This document shows, piece by piece, positions 1-13,811 of a stretch of 64,000 bases of DNA (position 1 is the stretch's first letter; each line of letters opens with the position of its first letter). A program made the translations under genes and the position numbers. The notes under the pieces are model-generated. The model had not been told where the DNA came from. It ran no database searches and saw only the letters and a list, made by a program, of their open reading frames with translations. The DNA comes from Pipra filicauda. Lineage: Eukaryota > Chordata > Aves > Passeriformes > Pipridae. The stretch lies in the NCBI RefSeq assembly GCF_003945595.2, contig NW_024104532.1:8711799-8775798 (forward strand), written 5' to 3'.

Positions 1-419
1 CCCTGGCCCAGCACCAGGGCAGGACACACAGTTGTGCCAGTCCAACTCCTCCTGGCCCCCAGGGCAAACCCTGGCTCCCCCAGGCCTTGCTCCCAGCCTG
101 GTAACAGGAGGGAGGGAGTGTGTGTGTGCACTTGCTTCTGTGGAGATGTGCTTTTACTCCACAGCCTCTTCCACAACCCTTTAAAGGGGCTCCTGGAAAA
201 AACTCTTCCCATGGAGATGTTGTCAAAATCTGGAAATGGAACTGCTTTGTGGTTTCAATGGGAAATGTAGGTTAGACAGAGGCTTTAGATTAGAGATGGC
301 ATTTCAGAATAGACAAACACCCAGTTAAGTATTTTTTTCCTCAGACAAATCTAGGTCTGTTCACTGGCAGGACACACCGTGAGTTCACACTCAAACCCCG
401 CTTCTGTAAAGAACTGCAT

Positions 420-450
420 CCTCCCAAAAATGCCTCCTCCCAAAAATGCC
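420..450. repeat. Two-copy tandem duplication, 16-bp period
   Basis: The word CCTCCCAAAAATGCC starts at 420 and again at 436, giving two adjacent copies with a 16-base period. It is probably a replication-slippage duplication. No function is implied. Confidence 0.85.
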
Positions 451-3400
451 ATCAGTCAGGTACACAAGAGAAGATCAGGACCTTCAATGTCATCTGTCAA
501 ACACCTGTCAGCATCTTTTCCTCTGAACAGCACCAAAAGGTGGTTCTTCAGATGGGGGTATTTATCAGACACTCAGGATCCCTCAGGCAGTTCCTCTTTG
601 ACTCCCACATCCCCAACACCAACTTTAAAGAGACCAAGAAGCAGAGCAGGATGTTTTGAGTGTGACTGCACCTACCCTGGGGAAGCAGAGAGGTTCTCTG
701 AGAAAGCTGAAGCCCCTCTTTGACGAGCCCATGGCAGAGCTGTGGCAGGCAGCAGAGAGACAGGCCAGGCACCAGCACAGAGTCCCAGCCTGGTACATCC
801 CAAGAGCTGCCTGAAACAATATCTTCTGTGACTGCCATTCTCTGGCACTTCACTTACTGTGGTGGTTAAAACCAAATAAATCTCCTGTAAGAGCCTAGCA
901 AAGGACTGGAGCTGCTTAGCAGAGCAGGCTGCTGCTTGCTGGCTCCACAATCCCACTGTAGCATTTTTGCAGATGCTTTTCTCTGAAAACAAATCTTTAA
1001 CCACGCTGAAAGTGAAAATGCTCAACAGTAAACTGGTGTCCCAGTCGAACCACTGTGAACACACAATTTTGTCATCAGAAGTCAGGTGGTTCTCAAGAGT
1101 TAAATGACCTTATGATTCCACTATATAGAGCAAAAGACAGGAGACAGCAAAAGAACCCTGGAATAGTTAGTTAACCTAAATAAAGCCTCGGTAAGGAGCT
1201 GGAAAATCCACACATCCCAAAATGTGTACAAAGCAAACAAGAAACAGATCACGGTAGTTCTCTGAAAGCAGTTCTATCAGACACAGACAGCCAGGAGGAA
1301 AAACAAAGCTCCATCTGCCTCAGTAATGTGTCTTCTCGAGTGGCCAGGAGCACTTGCCTCGGGTTTTGTCCTGCAAGCAAGAAAAATAAGAAACTTGCTT
1401 GTCTCTGTGCTAAAGGTTAGATCTAAACTACTATGATTAATATCCCCTGGCAAAGAGAGCAGAACCACCAAGCAAACATTTAGAAGGCAATAAACAGGCA
1501 TAAAAACCTAGAAATAGTTGAACAGCGTATGACCTCTTACATCACCTATCAAAGACAGGCAACTAAATATCCCAAGAGGAAAGGAAGGTCAACTTAGACA
1601 TACTTCAGGTGTTGAAAACCCAGAGTAATCCTTTGGCTGCAAGCACACTCCTAACACACTGTTCCAGGTACAGTAATAAAAATAATCTTCAGCTTTACTT
1701 GCCAAGGTTTGTGAAATGCTGGAAATTATAGACAAAGTTCACAGCAAAAGAGATAAGGGACAACACACAATATCTTGAAGATGATAACCCTATTTTCAGA
1801 TGAAAAAGAACATTTTTTTTGCAAAACAAGCTAAAATCTTCAACAAAAGCAATGCCACAATTTCACAGGAGGTTGCTAGAGAGAACCAGTCTGCCCATAT
1901 GATGAATTGTTCTGCAGCTCTCTTGATCTGAATCAGTTGGACCCGTGCAGCCAAAAGCCCTGGGCACCTCCAGCAGTAACAGCACCGTGTGAGGAACAAG
2001 CACTCACTCCATCAGTCACATCAACAGTGCACATGTCCCACACCTCCTCACCCCATCCAATACCTCCTACACTGGAATCCAGAGCATGAAGGCAGAGAAT
2101 CCCTGCCTCCCACCACCTTTTCTCTTTGCCTTTAAGCTCGGTAAACACAAACATAGCTGAGCTCTGAAGGATCTCAGCGTACACGTGCTCACACATCTGC
2201 TGGGAGTTTGTCTGAGGAATGCTCTAAGGCTCTTTGCACTGAGGCAGTTTGTAGCCAAAGGGTGCTAAAATGGGTATAATTTCTCCTGTGACTGTTGTTT
2301 GGCTCCCAGGACCCCGGTCCCTCTCACCTTCCCAGTGCCTGGCTGGCCAGGTGGCACCAGCAAAGAGGGAACACACTCAGCTGCTCGTGTCCCAGGGATG
2401 GCTGCTATGACAGATCACCTCTCACTGTATTTTGCACCTATGTTAAATTCAAAAGAAATGTGCAGAGCAGAATGCCTGCTACCAAGAGAGTTTCTGCATT
2501 TTTGGCAGAAACCTCCAAACCTGCCTTTCTGCGTATGTGACAGAGTTTCCTAACTAGGCCACTCATTTTAATATGTTTTCACACAACTAACACTAACCAG
2601 AAATTATGTAAAGCTCAGCTCTTCTGAATGCATGTAACATCAAAAAATGTGTCAGGTATCTCAACAACAATCTGTTAGGAATAGCAGAATCTATATATAG
2701 TTTAATATCTCCTGAGCTCAGATGCATATTAGCAGCCTGTTTTAGCTGTAACTACCACAGGATCTATCATACTGTCGTCAAAGTTTGCCCACTCTTTACA
2801 TATTTGGAATTGTATCTGTTTTCTGATCTGATGTTCAGGGAACACTGGATTTTATACACTTGATCACACCAAACAATTAATGCAAGCTGCTGTGGTGTTC
2901 CCTATCTCAGAGCTAAAACTCTAAAGAGCAAAATGTTACACTCTCAGAAATGAATACTGACTTGACTTGGAATGTTTTCACAGGGCATCACTGAATAAAT
3001 CTTGGAGCTGATTTACTGAGACATCCCTTCCACACAGCTCCTATCAAAAACAAGCAAAACATAAGCCTGCTTTGGTCCACACTGTTTATATTAATTTCCA
3101 GTTTGCATCACAAAAATAGATGATCTGTAATCATGGCCTGTCAGCTTGGTTCAACAAAATGAACATTTCTTTTAGCTTGTGTATACCTCCACCCTCTCTG
3201 TATATTGGTTTAATAAAACAGTAGTTAATCTAAATAAGAATGTTAGCCTTCTGTCTCAAAATAATACACCCAAGTTTCAGGACTGCCTTATTTTAGAATC
3301 TATATGGATGATGAATGACTCAAATATTTACAAGTTTCAAAATAAATTCAACTGGAAGAAAAAAAAAAAGAAAAACTTTGTCTGCTCCTGCTCACACATC

Positions 3401-4010
3401 CACAGTCTGTGTTTTTGCAGACACACTTTATGTCCACCCAAAGCCTTCTTCCCCTTGGCACTGTCATTTCCTGCACTCTGAGACAGCAGATGAATGTTCA
3501 GAGCAGAGCATGACTGTGACTGAGCTTCATCTGTGGTCCAGCTGCAAGGGCATCTCCACTGCTCCTCCCTCTCCTAGGGGAGAAGTCTCTAATTGATGCT
3601 AAATTGAGCTTTGCAGAAAGGTGTGGGCTTAAAAACCTCCAAAGACCTTCCAAAATTTATGATCTCAATGGATGTTCTCTCTTATTAAGGGATAAAAAGT
3701 GAAAGGTGTGATGGCTCTGCCCAATCTCAGGAACTGTCTTACAGAAAAATACATGAAAAGGGAATTGAGCTTTTACCTGTTTGTTGTGCTTTGATATTTA
3801 ATTCATAGTTTAAAGAACTCTTTCTCTGAACTTTATGAAACAGTAAAATATGCTTTTATAAAGATGAAAACATATACCCACATTTTCACCCCTTCTCACT
3901 GAACAGGCACCACAGTCACGTCCCTCATGCAAAACTCAGCAGTAAAACAGTAAAGAAAAAGAAGGATGCTTCCTTTCATGCCAGTATTTACCCTACTACA
4001 CCACAAACAG

Positions 4011-4072
4011 AATAACCTTCCCAAACAACTGGTACCACTCAAATAACCTTCCCAAACAACTGGTACCACCCA
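4011..4072. repeat. Two-copy tandem duplication, 31-bp period
   Basis: Positions 4011-4041 and 4042-4072 are direct tandem copies of a 31-base unit beginning AATAACCTTCCCAAACAACT. They differ at one base near the end (CTCA versus CCCA). The near-identity suggests a recent duplication compared with the other degenerate repeats here. Each copy contains a GGTACC word. Confidence 0.95.
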
Positions 4073-4516
4073 AGTTTCCCATGTACCATCACAGGGTGGC
4101 AGTGAGGAGTACAAGTCAGGGTGGACCTACTGAATTATTGCAAGAATCACAGGAGGAACAAATCCCAGTTAGCTCTCAATCAGTTCCCCAGAACTAGCAG
4201 CCCTTAATGATCTCATATAAGTGGATTATAAATTATAGTAAAAACATTAATTTAAGAAAGCTCTAAGTTTTTTAACCTGTTCTGCCCAAGTAGCACATTC
4301 CACAGTCAAGACATCCATCATCTACACAGCTCTGCACTGAGGACAAAGGGTACCCAAGTGCAAAGTGTCTCTGCTATCTCTGTGTCTCCAGGAAAAACTG
4401 AAGTCCCTTCTCAAAAATCTCCCACGTTCTCAGCTTTGAACAAATGGTTTCCTACTAGCAGTTGTGCCTGCCACATGCTCTCTCTTCTTGTGCTGGCTTG
4501 GCATCTTTGCAAGTTC

Positions 4517-5297
4517 CAGAGTCATGGGATGGGTGACATGGGAAAGGAGCCCTGGAGATGCAGCCCAACAGCCTCCTCAAGCAAGGACACCTGCAGTGTG
4601 GAGCTCAGGGATACGCACAGCCAGGTTTGGGATATTGCCAAAATTATCTCCAACACCTCTCTGGGCAGCCTGTTCCCATGTTCTAGAACCCTTGTAGGTA
4701 AAAACATCTTCCTTTTGTATTTAAAAGTACTTCCTGGTGTTTCTATTTGTGCCCATTGCCTCTTGTCCTGTCACGGGGCACCACTGAGAAGAGCCTGGCT
4801 CTGCCTTCTCTAAGTCGCCCTCCCGGGGTATTAATACACACTGGTAAGATCCCTGCACCTTCTCTGCTCCAGACTGGACAGTCCCAGCCCTCTCAGTCTC
4901 TCCCTATGTGTCAGATGCTCCAATCCTTTAATCAACATCACAGCCCTTTGCTGGACTTGTTCCAGTAAGTTCACGTGTCTCAGCCCTCCAGATGTGTCCC
5001 ACCACTGCTCAGCAGAAGGCAGGGCTCACCTCCCCGACCCACTGCTGATGCTCTACCTAACACAGCCCAGGACTCTGCTGGTTTATGGTCACCTTGTCTC
5101 CCAGCATCCTCAGACCCTTCTCTGCAACACCGCTCTCCCCATGGCCAGTCCCCAGCAGGCACTGGTACAGGAGATGATCCCTCCCCAGATTTGGGACGTT
5201 GCTGAGCCTCATGAACACATCAGCCTGTTTCTCCAGGCTGGTGGGGTCCCTCTGAACGGCAGCAAAATCATCTGGTGTATCAACAACTTCTCTGAAT
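4517..5297 (-). mobile_element. CR1 LINE fragment, 3' portion, minus strand
   Basis: This is a fragment of a chicken-repeat-1 (CR1) non-LTR retrotransposon lying on the minus strand. Read on the plus strand it follows the reverse complement of the CR1 3' region in order. Near 4517-4600 is the decayed 3' end (GTCATGGGATGG for the usual ATCATAGAATGG, then a GGAAAGGA word). Next comes CTCTGGGCAGCCTGTTCC near 4660, then GCCTCTTGTCCTGTCAC near 4757 followed by GGGCACCACTGAGAAGAG. After that come CTCCAGACTGGACAGTCCCA near 4867, CCCTTTGCTGGACT near 4943, and finally a TCATGAACACATCAGCC and TCTGGTGTATCA segment near 5210-5280. The copy is 5'-truncated, as is usual for CR1, and carries many substitutions and small indels, so it is old. 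Open frames across it, including a plus-strand one at 4358-4813, are antisense artefacts and encode no functional reverse transcriptase. The subfamily was not determined. Confidence 0.93.
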
Positions 5298-8200
5298 TAA
5301 AATTCAACTTCTGAAGTTGAGACTAAAGCAAAGTGAGATGAACAGACTACGGGGACATTCTGTTAAAGAAAAGTGAATCTGTAGTCTGCAGCTCAACATA
5401 TTTCCCCTTCCACACTACCAGGATGTCTTTCACAGAAATGAAAGATTTCCTCAAGCTGAAATTCACTCATACAACCACTCACACACCACAGTGTAATCAC
5501 CAAATCAGACTGTGCTGAGAAGTTTCCCTTCAGGTCTAGCTTCCATCTGGGATTTTTGTTTTACATTTTCCAGTTGTCTGCAGAAGGAATCTCTGTTATA
5601 GACACAGAAGAACTACATCTAGCAACACCCAGTTTTTCAACTAACAGACTTCTGCTTTGCAGGGAAAGAGGTTACTGGTGATCTAGATAACATTTATTTT
5701 GTGACTGGCTACAGTATGTTCTATGCAGAACACAGACTATCAGACAGTTCCTATTCCCCAATTAAGCCCTGAGAACTACCTACTCCTTTAAAAAACAGGC
5801 AACTTAGAATTTCACCCATCCAGTCTTGATTTGCCCTCCCCCTCACTCCCTCTCTGTCGCTAGTATCTGTTAAAGCTGTCAAATATTCCCTTTCCTGATG
5901 CTTCCTAACTTCACAAACTCCTACTGCCTCTCATCTCCAGCCATTTCCCCTACATTTGCAGACATGCATTGCTGTACATGTAGAGACCTTACTTTTTAAG
6001 CTTTCAATTTCTGCATGGATGCCTTGCAGAAAAGCTTCCACATTTGCACCTGTTTGCTAAAATCTCTACAGTTCACAAGCTGGAAGTTTTTGTCCTTACA
6101 TGACCACATACCCAAAGCTGCAGCACAGCAACACTGCAGCTCAACCTAAATTTAGGAATGGAGGCTGGGGCAGCCCAAATCCCACTACACAGCAGAGAAT
6201 GTCCTATTTAATAAGCTACATAAAAAATTTCTTCTTTGGGCAATTCGTAACAGGCAGCAGGATCAGCAAATCACAGTGTTTCCAGCAACACCATAGAACA
6301 TGCAGCAGGGAAAAAACCTGCTAGAATGCAGTTGACTTTTCAAAAACACTATTCCCTCCAAAGTTCCTTCTCTTATTTTCACTCTGTCTTGTGTGGTTGC
6401 ATAAAATCTTTCTGTGAAACTGAATCTAACACCCCTTCCATCCGCCCGTTAATTAAGGAAAAACAGAAAATGTGGAAGGATTGCATTATGTTAAAGCAGA
6501 ATGTACCAGTTGTATAAGAGCCTTTGGAGAATTTCCAACTCTATTGAAACTTCCCTCTTCAGAGGAAGAGGGGGGGGAAAAAAGGGGTCAGGAAAGGCCT
6601 AAATTACCTTTCTGATTATGGAAAGGCTTTGCACAATTCACATCGCACATTGGAAAAGAAAAATCCTCAGAAGCTGAGCAAAGTTTCACAGGAGCCTGAA
6701 GCACTGTGAATTCATGAAAAATGAATTTAATCGTCAAAGCTGAGGCCAGGAAGAACTGTTCTACATAACAAAAAAGTTCTCAGCTACGTTATTAAAACCA
6801 TTGCTTAAAAGATCAACTTATTTCAAAGGGTTGACTCCCTGCATTAGAAGATATCAAAGACACATGATCTGAAAGGATTCTTCACCAAGCACAGCACCCG
6901 TCTGCTGTAACTGCAACTGTCAGAAGTGCAATGCTTACAGTCATGTTATGTTTGTGTGGTTTTATTTTTATCTAAATGGAGACATAAGATGGCTGCAAAG
7001 ACAGAAAATGGCAGGGCTGATAATACTGACAAATGACTTGCCACTCTACAATAACATTCATATTTCTTTAAACTCTTGATATAAACCATTAGACTCCATT
7101 TAGCCCCCCATTCTAAGCCAAATACTGTAACCTGAGGCACACAAAATAAACTGCACATCCCCAACAGCTTTAATCAAAACACACTCCTCAAGGGTTTCAG
7201 ACAGGTTCCAGCAGACTGACACCAAACATGAAGGTAGGTCAGAAAGGGAGAAATCACTCCTGCCCTTCCCAGCAACAACTTCTCCCCAGGGAAGGAGCCC
7301 TATGGCACATCTACCACAGGTTCTTCACGATGCCCATGTAAGAATAAGGATAATTAAGGACTGGAGCTGATTCCTACTCCTGTTCTCAGAAAGCATCTAG
7401 AAAACCAAAGAGTCAGAAGGTGCAAGAGCTTTGCTTCTTTCCCTCCACCCCCTTTACTTCTCATGTTCTGCTGACAAGAGGTCACATTTTTAAAAAATAA
7501 GTAAGTTTTAGAACTGAGCCAAATTTAAACAATTACACCCATCTGGAGAAAGAAATAAAGGAACCACACAAGGAAAGAGTCATTCCCCGCCCTCTCTGAC
7601 CAGACCATATAAGACTAATGTAGACATTTAGCCTATGGATGTCATCTACAGGACCAAGAAATGCAACTTTCATTTATAAAACCTGATAGTGCCTCACAGT
7701 ATCTACTGTGTTTTCTGGCTCTGCTTAAAAAAAGATATCATTCAACACGATTTCTGTCTCTCCAATATTCTCTCTCCTTTTAAAAGGACATCTTGCTACT
7801 AAGGCACTCTGTGATGTACCAGCCCATTCCTGTAACATCCCACCACCTCTATTTGCCCCTGCTTGAAAGATCTAATTCTGAGAGTCTACTATTCATGAAG
7901 TACTCTGATATAAATCTTTATGATGAGGTTTTGGACTTAAAAAATAACAGAGGACCCCCCCCTTGGTGCTTTGCTAACTGTGCTATCCCTCCCCAGTAAC
8001 CATGGGAAACCAGATAAAATCTGAACCCATTCATCAAACCAGAAAATACTCCTCCTGTCAGTTCGGGTGGTTGTGCTTGTAGTATCCAAGTCGGTGAACA
8101 GAAGGTCATTTCCCACTGTTACAATGTTGGATCATTTGTTATATCTGCCCGCAGCAAGCCAAAAACAAGCAGGGAAGAAAAACAATCAGCCATCCAAAAT

Positions 8201-11200
8201 AATAATGATAATCATAAACAAGAAGTCTATTTCTCCTTCCACTTAGGGAACACTGAAACAGAATAACAAGTGTTTGCCATGACAAATCCTGCTCTATATG
8301 CTAAGAGGGAGTAACTATTAAGCTAAAGTTTCCAATACAATACAATGCACAATAATCTGTTTTTAAAATAGAGCAGGCATATACTCAAAATGACAGCTCT
8401 GGCCTGATAAATTTAGGTTTACTAATTTGGAGATGTGTGCACAAACCTGCTTACTTGGGTGATTCAATTTCTCAATAATCAGCTACAAGTGAAAAAGGTT
8501 CCACAGAATATATGGGTTTAGTTGCAATAGAAACCCTCGAGTCAGCACGCACAGAGAAACCCTGGTATGACGAGTGTCTTAAAACCTATCAAACATCAGC
8601 TCCTTCTCCAAATATTACCAGCTTGTTTCTCCTGGTTCTCTGGTAGCTACTCTCCGAATTGGAAAGCTCCAATAAAGGCTGCCTTTATTTTCACATCTGT
8701 TATCAAAGTTTGCTAGCCATAATAACTGCAGTCATGCTCCAAAAGTAAGCAGGAAAGGAAAAAGTAAAGGCTAATTCCCCATGCTCAATTTGCCACTCCT
8801 AAGGGATACCCAGCTTGGATAAGCTGCTACAGACAGTGCAGTGACACACCATGGCCTGAGCTGGAAACTAAAATAAACACTGGGACTATAAAGATTTCCA
8901 GTGAAACATTCTGAGCTCAAATGTTGCAAGATCCATCCCTTCACTGCTCAGTGATTAAGGGCAGCCAGTGATGTTTTCTACAGGACTGACTCTCAGTGTC
9001 CTGGTACTGACTTTGTACATTCAGAAAGAAGAAAACCTTTTATCATCACAGTGTTTAATTCACAAATGCTGATGTAACAACCATTCAAGGTTAAGCATAA
9101 ATCTGGTTTCAAGAAAAATGAACTCTTTTTTCACTATTTCAACTGGAAATAACAAAATTGACAATTTATGCAAGACCACACTTAGTTCAGGTAAAGAATT
9201 CACCTTGAATTAACTAGCAAGGGACCATTCCATAGCCTAGTTTTTCCAAGTTTTCACATGGAAGTTGGAGAAAAACGGGCTTGTAGGTAACAAATCTTTC
9301 ATAGTTTATAACAACTTTGTAAAAAATCTGGGAGACAGAGCAGAGGAACTAGTAAGATTCAGGCTGTGTAATCCTTATAATACCTGTGGATCCATATAAT
9401 ACAAAACAGCTTATACTTGCACAATAATCTCCTGTATACCTGTTACACATACCAAGAATGGCCAAGAAGAAAAAACAAGCCAAGTAAAATTACTGTGCTT
9501 GTTGCGGATGTCACCAGGGGATGGGGAGGCAAAACCACACCACACACAGCCAAGTAAAATGCATAAAAGGTAACAAGACTGTTACTACATCCTGCATTTC
9601 TTTCTCTCATGTTGCCATTTGGCTCAAGATTTATGAAAATGCTTCAGTGAAGTAAAGGACCAAAAAAAAAATCACTTGAAAACAGCATTTTCATTGACAG
9701 ATGACATCCTACAGTAGCAAGCATCGTTCCTACATGAGTACACTAGAGCTATGCAGTTAGAAAAACAAACAGTGCAGATCTGTAGTTTATACAAAGGGCT
9801 AAGTTTTCTAAGTGTTTAAGTAGGAAATTATCAAAACCCAGCAATTTTTTTTCCTCCAGAGGGAAGTATCAGCCTTATCTGCAGGCTCAGCAGTGTTTTC
9901 TCTCTATTTGCTGCTTGTCACAGTTACAAACATTGAGTAGGACCTGGCCCAGCCATGGTAATTTAGGAGGAGATAAAGATCTATGAAGCCAGATGGTGGC
10001 TCATATTCTAACAGCTACAAATTGCTAAATTGGCACGTGAAAAATCAAGATATTTATCAATTCACTATGATTATTCCAGGTCTCCCGTTCCTTCTCTGCT
10101 TTTATCTTAACTATTTAAGCCAACCCAGACAGACATTTTAGGCCACGGTTGTTAATTTTCATAGCTCCAGCTGGGGCCAAGAGCAGTGGTTAAGAGGGGG
10201 TGGCAGTTGCAAACAATCTGAACACGAGCTGCTGCCCAGTGTACCTGGTTTGTGCTCAGCAGGGGATTCGTTTTAACCACAGTCACCAACTTCAGGCTAT
10301 AAATGTAAACCTCTTATCCATCATACATACTAATGACCTAAGAAAGTCTCTACTTCGGTAACCTTTATGTTTCTCCTACCCCCAAAATTTCCAAGTTCCA
10401 GGACGTTCACGTTTCACATCCCAAGCACAAAAATCGAAATTGGTGCCGCCACCACCACTAACAAAACCTCCCATTGTTTCATCTGAGTCACTGCTTAGCT
10501 GAAAAACATATTTGCTGAAATTTGACCAAGTTTGATGACCTTTTCCAGCAATCAATAATCAAGGCAGAAGGAAAAGGTGGTTTGCTTGACCTTTCAAAAG
10601 TGTATCAACTTTATTTGGCCGGGACAGCTTTTAAAAAGCTATTTTAGTTTCCAAGGCTCAGACTTGTTGCCCAGACTGGACATGTCTGTGCAGTGTCTGC
10701 ATTAGTCTCTTTAAATGCTCAACTGCACAGGACAAGCTCAGAGGAGGAAATGAATTCACACCAGGAGATCCTCTAGCTGATTAACTTCACCCTCAGTGGT
10801 GGATGTCAGTCATGTTAATTGGAATCAATACACAGCAGTTAAGGGGGCACAGGGATAATCAGGCAGGGCAGGGACAGGCCCATCAGTTCTTAAAATAAGC
10901 TATCTGTTAACAACTCACAGTGGCATGTGACAAACCTACCCTGCAAAGGAATGCAAAGCATCTCTAAAATTCCAATTTAACACACAAATAAAGATAATTT
11001 GGCAACAGTTATCTTACAATCTAGTCATAAAGGAAACAGTCATTACAAATTAAATCAATGCCAAACTGATCAAAGTAGTAAAATGAGAAACTGGGCTTCC
11101 AGAAAAGCTCACAGGAAATCCTTGATCCAAGTTTTACACAGAATAAAAAGAGAAGCTAACGCCTTAAAATCCTGCCATAGATAATTTTAATTATGCCCAG

Positions 11201-13785
11201 CTGCAATTTTATTGTACACCTAAGGCTGAAATTCAATACATAGTTTCAAAAGTAGTAACATGTCACAAGATGAAAAAGGAATAAAATCCCAAGGTTTCCT
11301 ACTCTTCAGATGAGAAATCACTCAGGACATCCATTAAACAGCCACATCCCAAGCATCCCTCTCTTGCACCTGCAGTCACCAGGCTCTCCTCCCCACACTC
11401 CAATCCAGCCTCTCTCCTCATCTGCAAGGGCAGGATTTGCCTTGTCTGATACACCCGGGGTTGGAACCAGAGACATCCACGTGTTTTGCCATACTCTGAG
11501 AATCCTCTGGGATGGACCTCACCAAAAATTCCTGTAGAAAAACACATTCCTGTCCATCACAGCACTCGTTCCCCTTTTCAGAACCTGCCCTGGTGCTGCC
11601 ACGTGACTGTGACACACCTGATGTCAATCCCTGCTGAAAACCCTCACATGGAAAGGAGAAACCACCTTCACTACAATCACAAGACAAATAACACACCTGT
11701 CAGAAAATGTCTCTTCATTCCTTTCAGAATACAAAATACCACTGAATTGGGGCTTCAGAAGACAAGTTTTTCTTAGTCTTTTGAACACAATATAACACAA
11801 AAAGGAGCAAATTAACCTTTGGTCAAAGGCCTTTATATCTTCCCTCTATTCCTTTCAGGAGTGAAATGAATGTCAGATGTTTTAATGTAATGTCTCCATA
11901 CTCTCAACTACAGAAAACATCTCCAAGACAGGATCAGGGTATTTTACATGTTATTACAAAGGCATCAAATCATATTTAACGGGTTTATATAAAATCTGTA
12001 GCCATCTACATCCAACCATCCTCCCATTAAACTTACCCTACTCAGTTAAGTGCACAGATTAGGATCACAGGTTTTTCCTTTGTGGAATCTGGTCAAGCCC
12101 TTCAAGGTGGGAGGTTTTCCCTCGGCCTCCTCAGTCATTATAAAATATAACAAAAGGAAGGGAAATAAGGGCATCCCATTCTTCACTGTCACTATCAACT
12201 GCAAATAAAGGAATTTTACAGAGTCTAAAGCTGTCTTAAGCGAACAAGAAGCAATGATTTCCCCTTTAAAACCACAGACCTACCTCCTGAATACGTGCCA
12301 GTGCTAAAACCCCAACCAAACCCCATAAAGCAGGTCCATCCCATCCACCAGGAGCTCACTTGGATCTCTAGGGAAGGAAAGACATGCACTTTGCTAATGC
12401 AGGCCAAGTGGCTTTTTTTTTCCAGCCACGAGGCTCAAGGTCATGAGCACACTGCAATGAAATCTGGTTTTGAATTGATTACAAAGAAGGTTGACTGGAA
12501 TCACTTTGCACTTTGAGAACTCTAAAAGCACAACTGCCCAGTTCACTGGGGTTACACATCGAGTTCTCTGTTTCTCTAAACCCCTGTATCAGACCAGCAG
12601 CCTTGCCAGACAAACCCAGAGCACATGGGAGACATTCCAACCAACTATTGGATTATTTAGGGCTATCAAGGCATTCCTTAGGAAGTGATCTTTCATCACC
12701 ACGTGATGCAAAGCTGCTGCTTTGGTTTGCAGTTGATGTGGTGTCAAGCTTTTTTTTTTTTAATCATACTGTTTGCTTAATTAAAGGTGTCAGTGTGTTT
12801 TTCTGAAAATGGTTCTGTCTTGAGTAAGAACACGTACACAAAGCGTGGCAGAGCCCATGCAGGCTCAACACCCACCAGGAGTTACACTAAGTCTTCCTCA
12901 GAAAAGGGTTCCCAGGCCTGGATTATGTGGTGTCTGGTCTAATGTCAAACTCCTGAGTGCTCTGGCCAGAATAACCCACTACATGATCTAGTGAAAGTCC
13001 TCACTATCTCCTGACTTTCAGTTTCTTTGTATACAAAATTACACTAAAATTACCCCACACAACCAAATACATTTTGAAGTTAATGATCTTCAAAAGAAAT
13101 GTGGTACTTAATACATATCTTACAAAAAGAGGTCTGTCCACACAACAGCCATTTCTGAATGTAAACCAGACATTACAGCTCTGTGTTTCTTTGGGCATCT
13201 AACTTAATTTTATCCACATTCCCACATCAACTACCTCATCAACAGAGAGAATCATCACTTGCCAAGGGAAGACTCAGATGTCAAACCAAGAGACTTGCCT
13301 ACACAGGCTGTGTAATAGCACTGAATGTGCAGGGTATAATATAACAGTGGTTACTGGATTTCATCACCTCACTACAGCCTTAAACTTCCAGCAAACAAAG
13401 CAGAGAGCTGGACACTTCTCAGTATTACTCTTATGTATTGGCATAGCTGGTATGAGATTTCCCCTGGATAAATGAAGTATAAATGAAGATGCATTTGCTT
13501 CAGCAAATAATCCACTTTCAGACAAAATTCATACAAGAAAGTCTCAATATTCACATTACTTATGCTATCCTTTTATTTAATAACTGCTTTCATCAACTAA
13601 TGGAAGTGATCTGGCAAGGCAAAGCAGCTGGGCTGATACTGTAGCACTCCTTTGGGTGAAAATAACGACAAAATTATCCTGTCCTCCTGTAGAAAGCCAA
13701 TTTATTTTGTTGTGTTTGCCCAACTAACTTAAAATCTTCAGGCATTTTACTCTAAAAGGATCACATGCAAAGCACTACACATAAA

Positions 13786-13811
13786 TATATCTATCTATCT
13801 ATATATATATT
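13786..13811. repeat. Short (TATC)n/(TA)n microsatellite
   Basis: A run of CTAT units near 13791-13800 passes directly into an alternating AT run up to about 13811. The tract is short and probably only weakly polymorphic. Confidence 0.85.

Larger units (their letters stand above)
1..4516. other. Non-coding stretch, no gene recognised
   Basis: I see no gene in this stretch. The first ~150 bases are GC-rich and include a short (TG)n run near 117-131. The open frames on both strands are short, overlap each other and encode no recognisable domain. Small-scale structure consists of two tandem duplications (420-450 and 4011-4072, listed separately) and an A-rich run near 3356-3375. The best reading is intergenic or intronic vertebrate DNA. 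Confidence 0.6.

Noticed and set aside
672..1064. 130-codon minus-strand open frame
   Set aside because: It starts from a non-ATG codon, has no domain, overlaps frames on the other strand and has a length expected by chance.
4358..4813. 151-codon plus-strand open frame, the longest in the window
   Set aside because: Most of it runs antisense through the CR1 fragment, and the peptide matches no protein family.
9478..9560. 13-base direct repeats AGCCAAGTAAAAT at 9478 and 9548, possible target-site duplication
   Set aside because: The ~57 bases between them match no mobile element, so they more likely reflect chance or a small local duplication.
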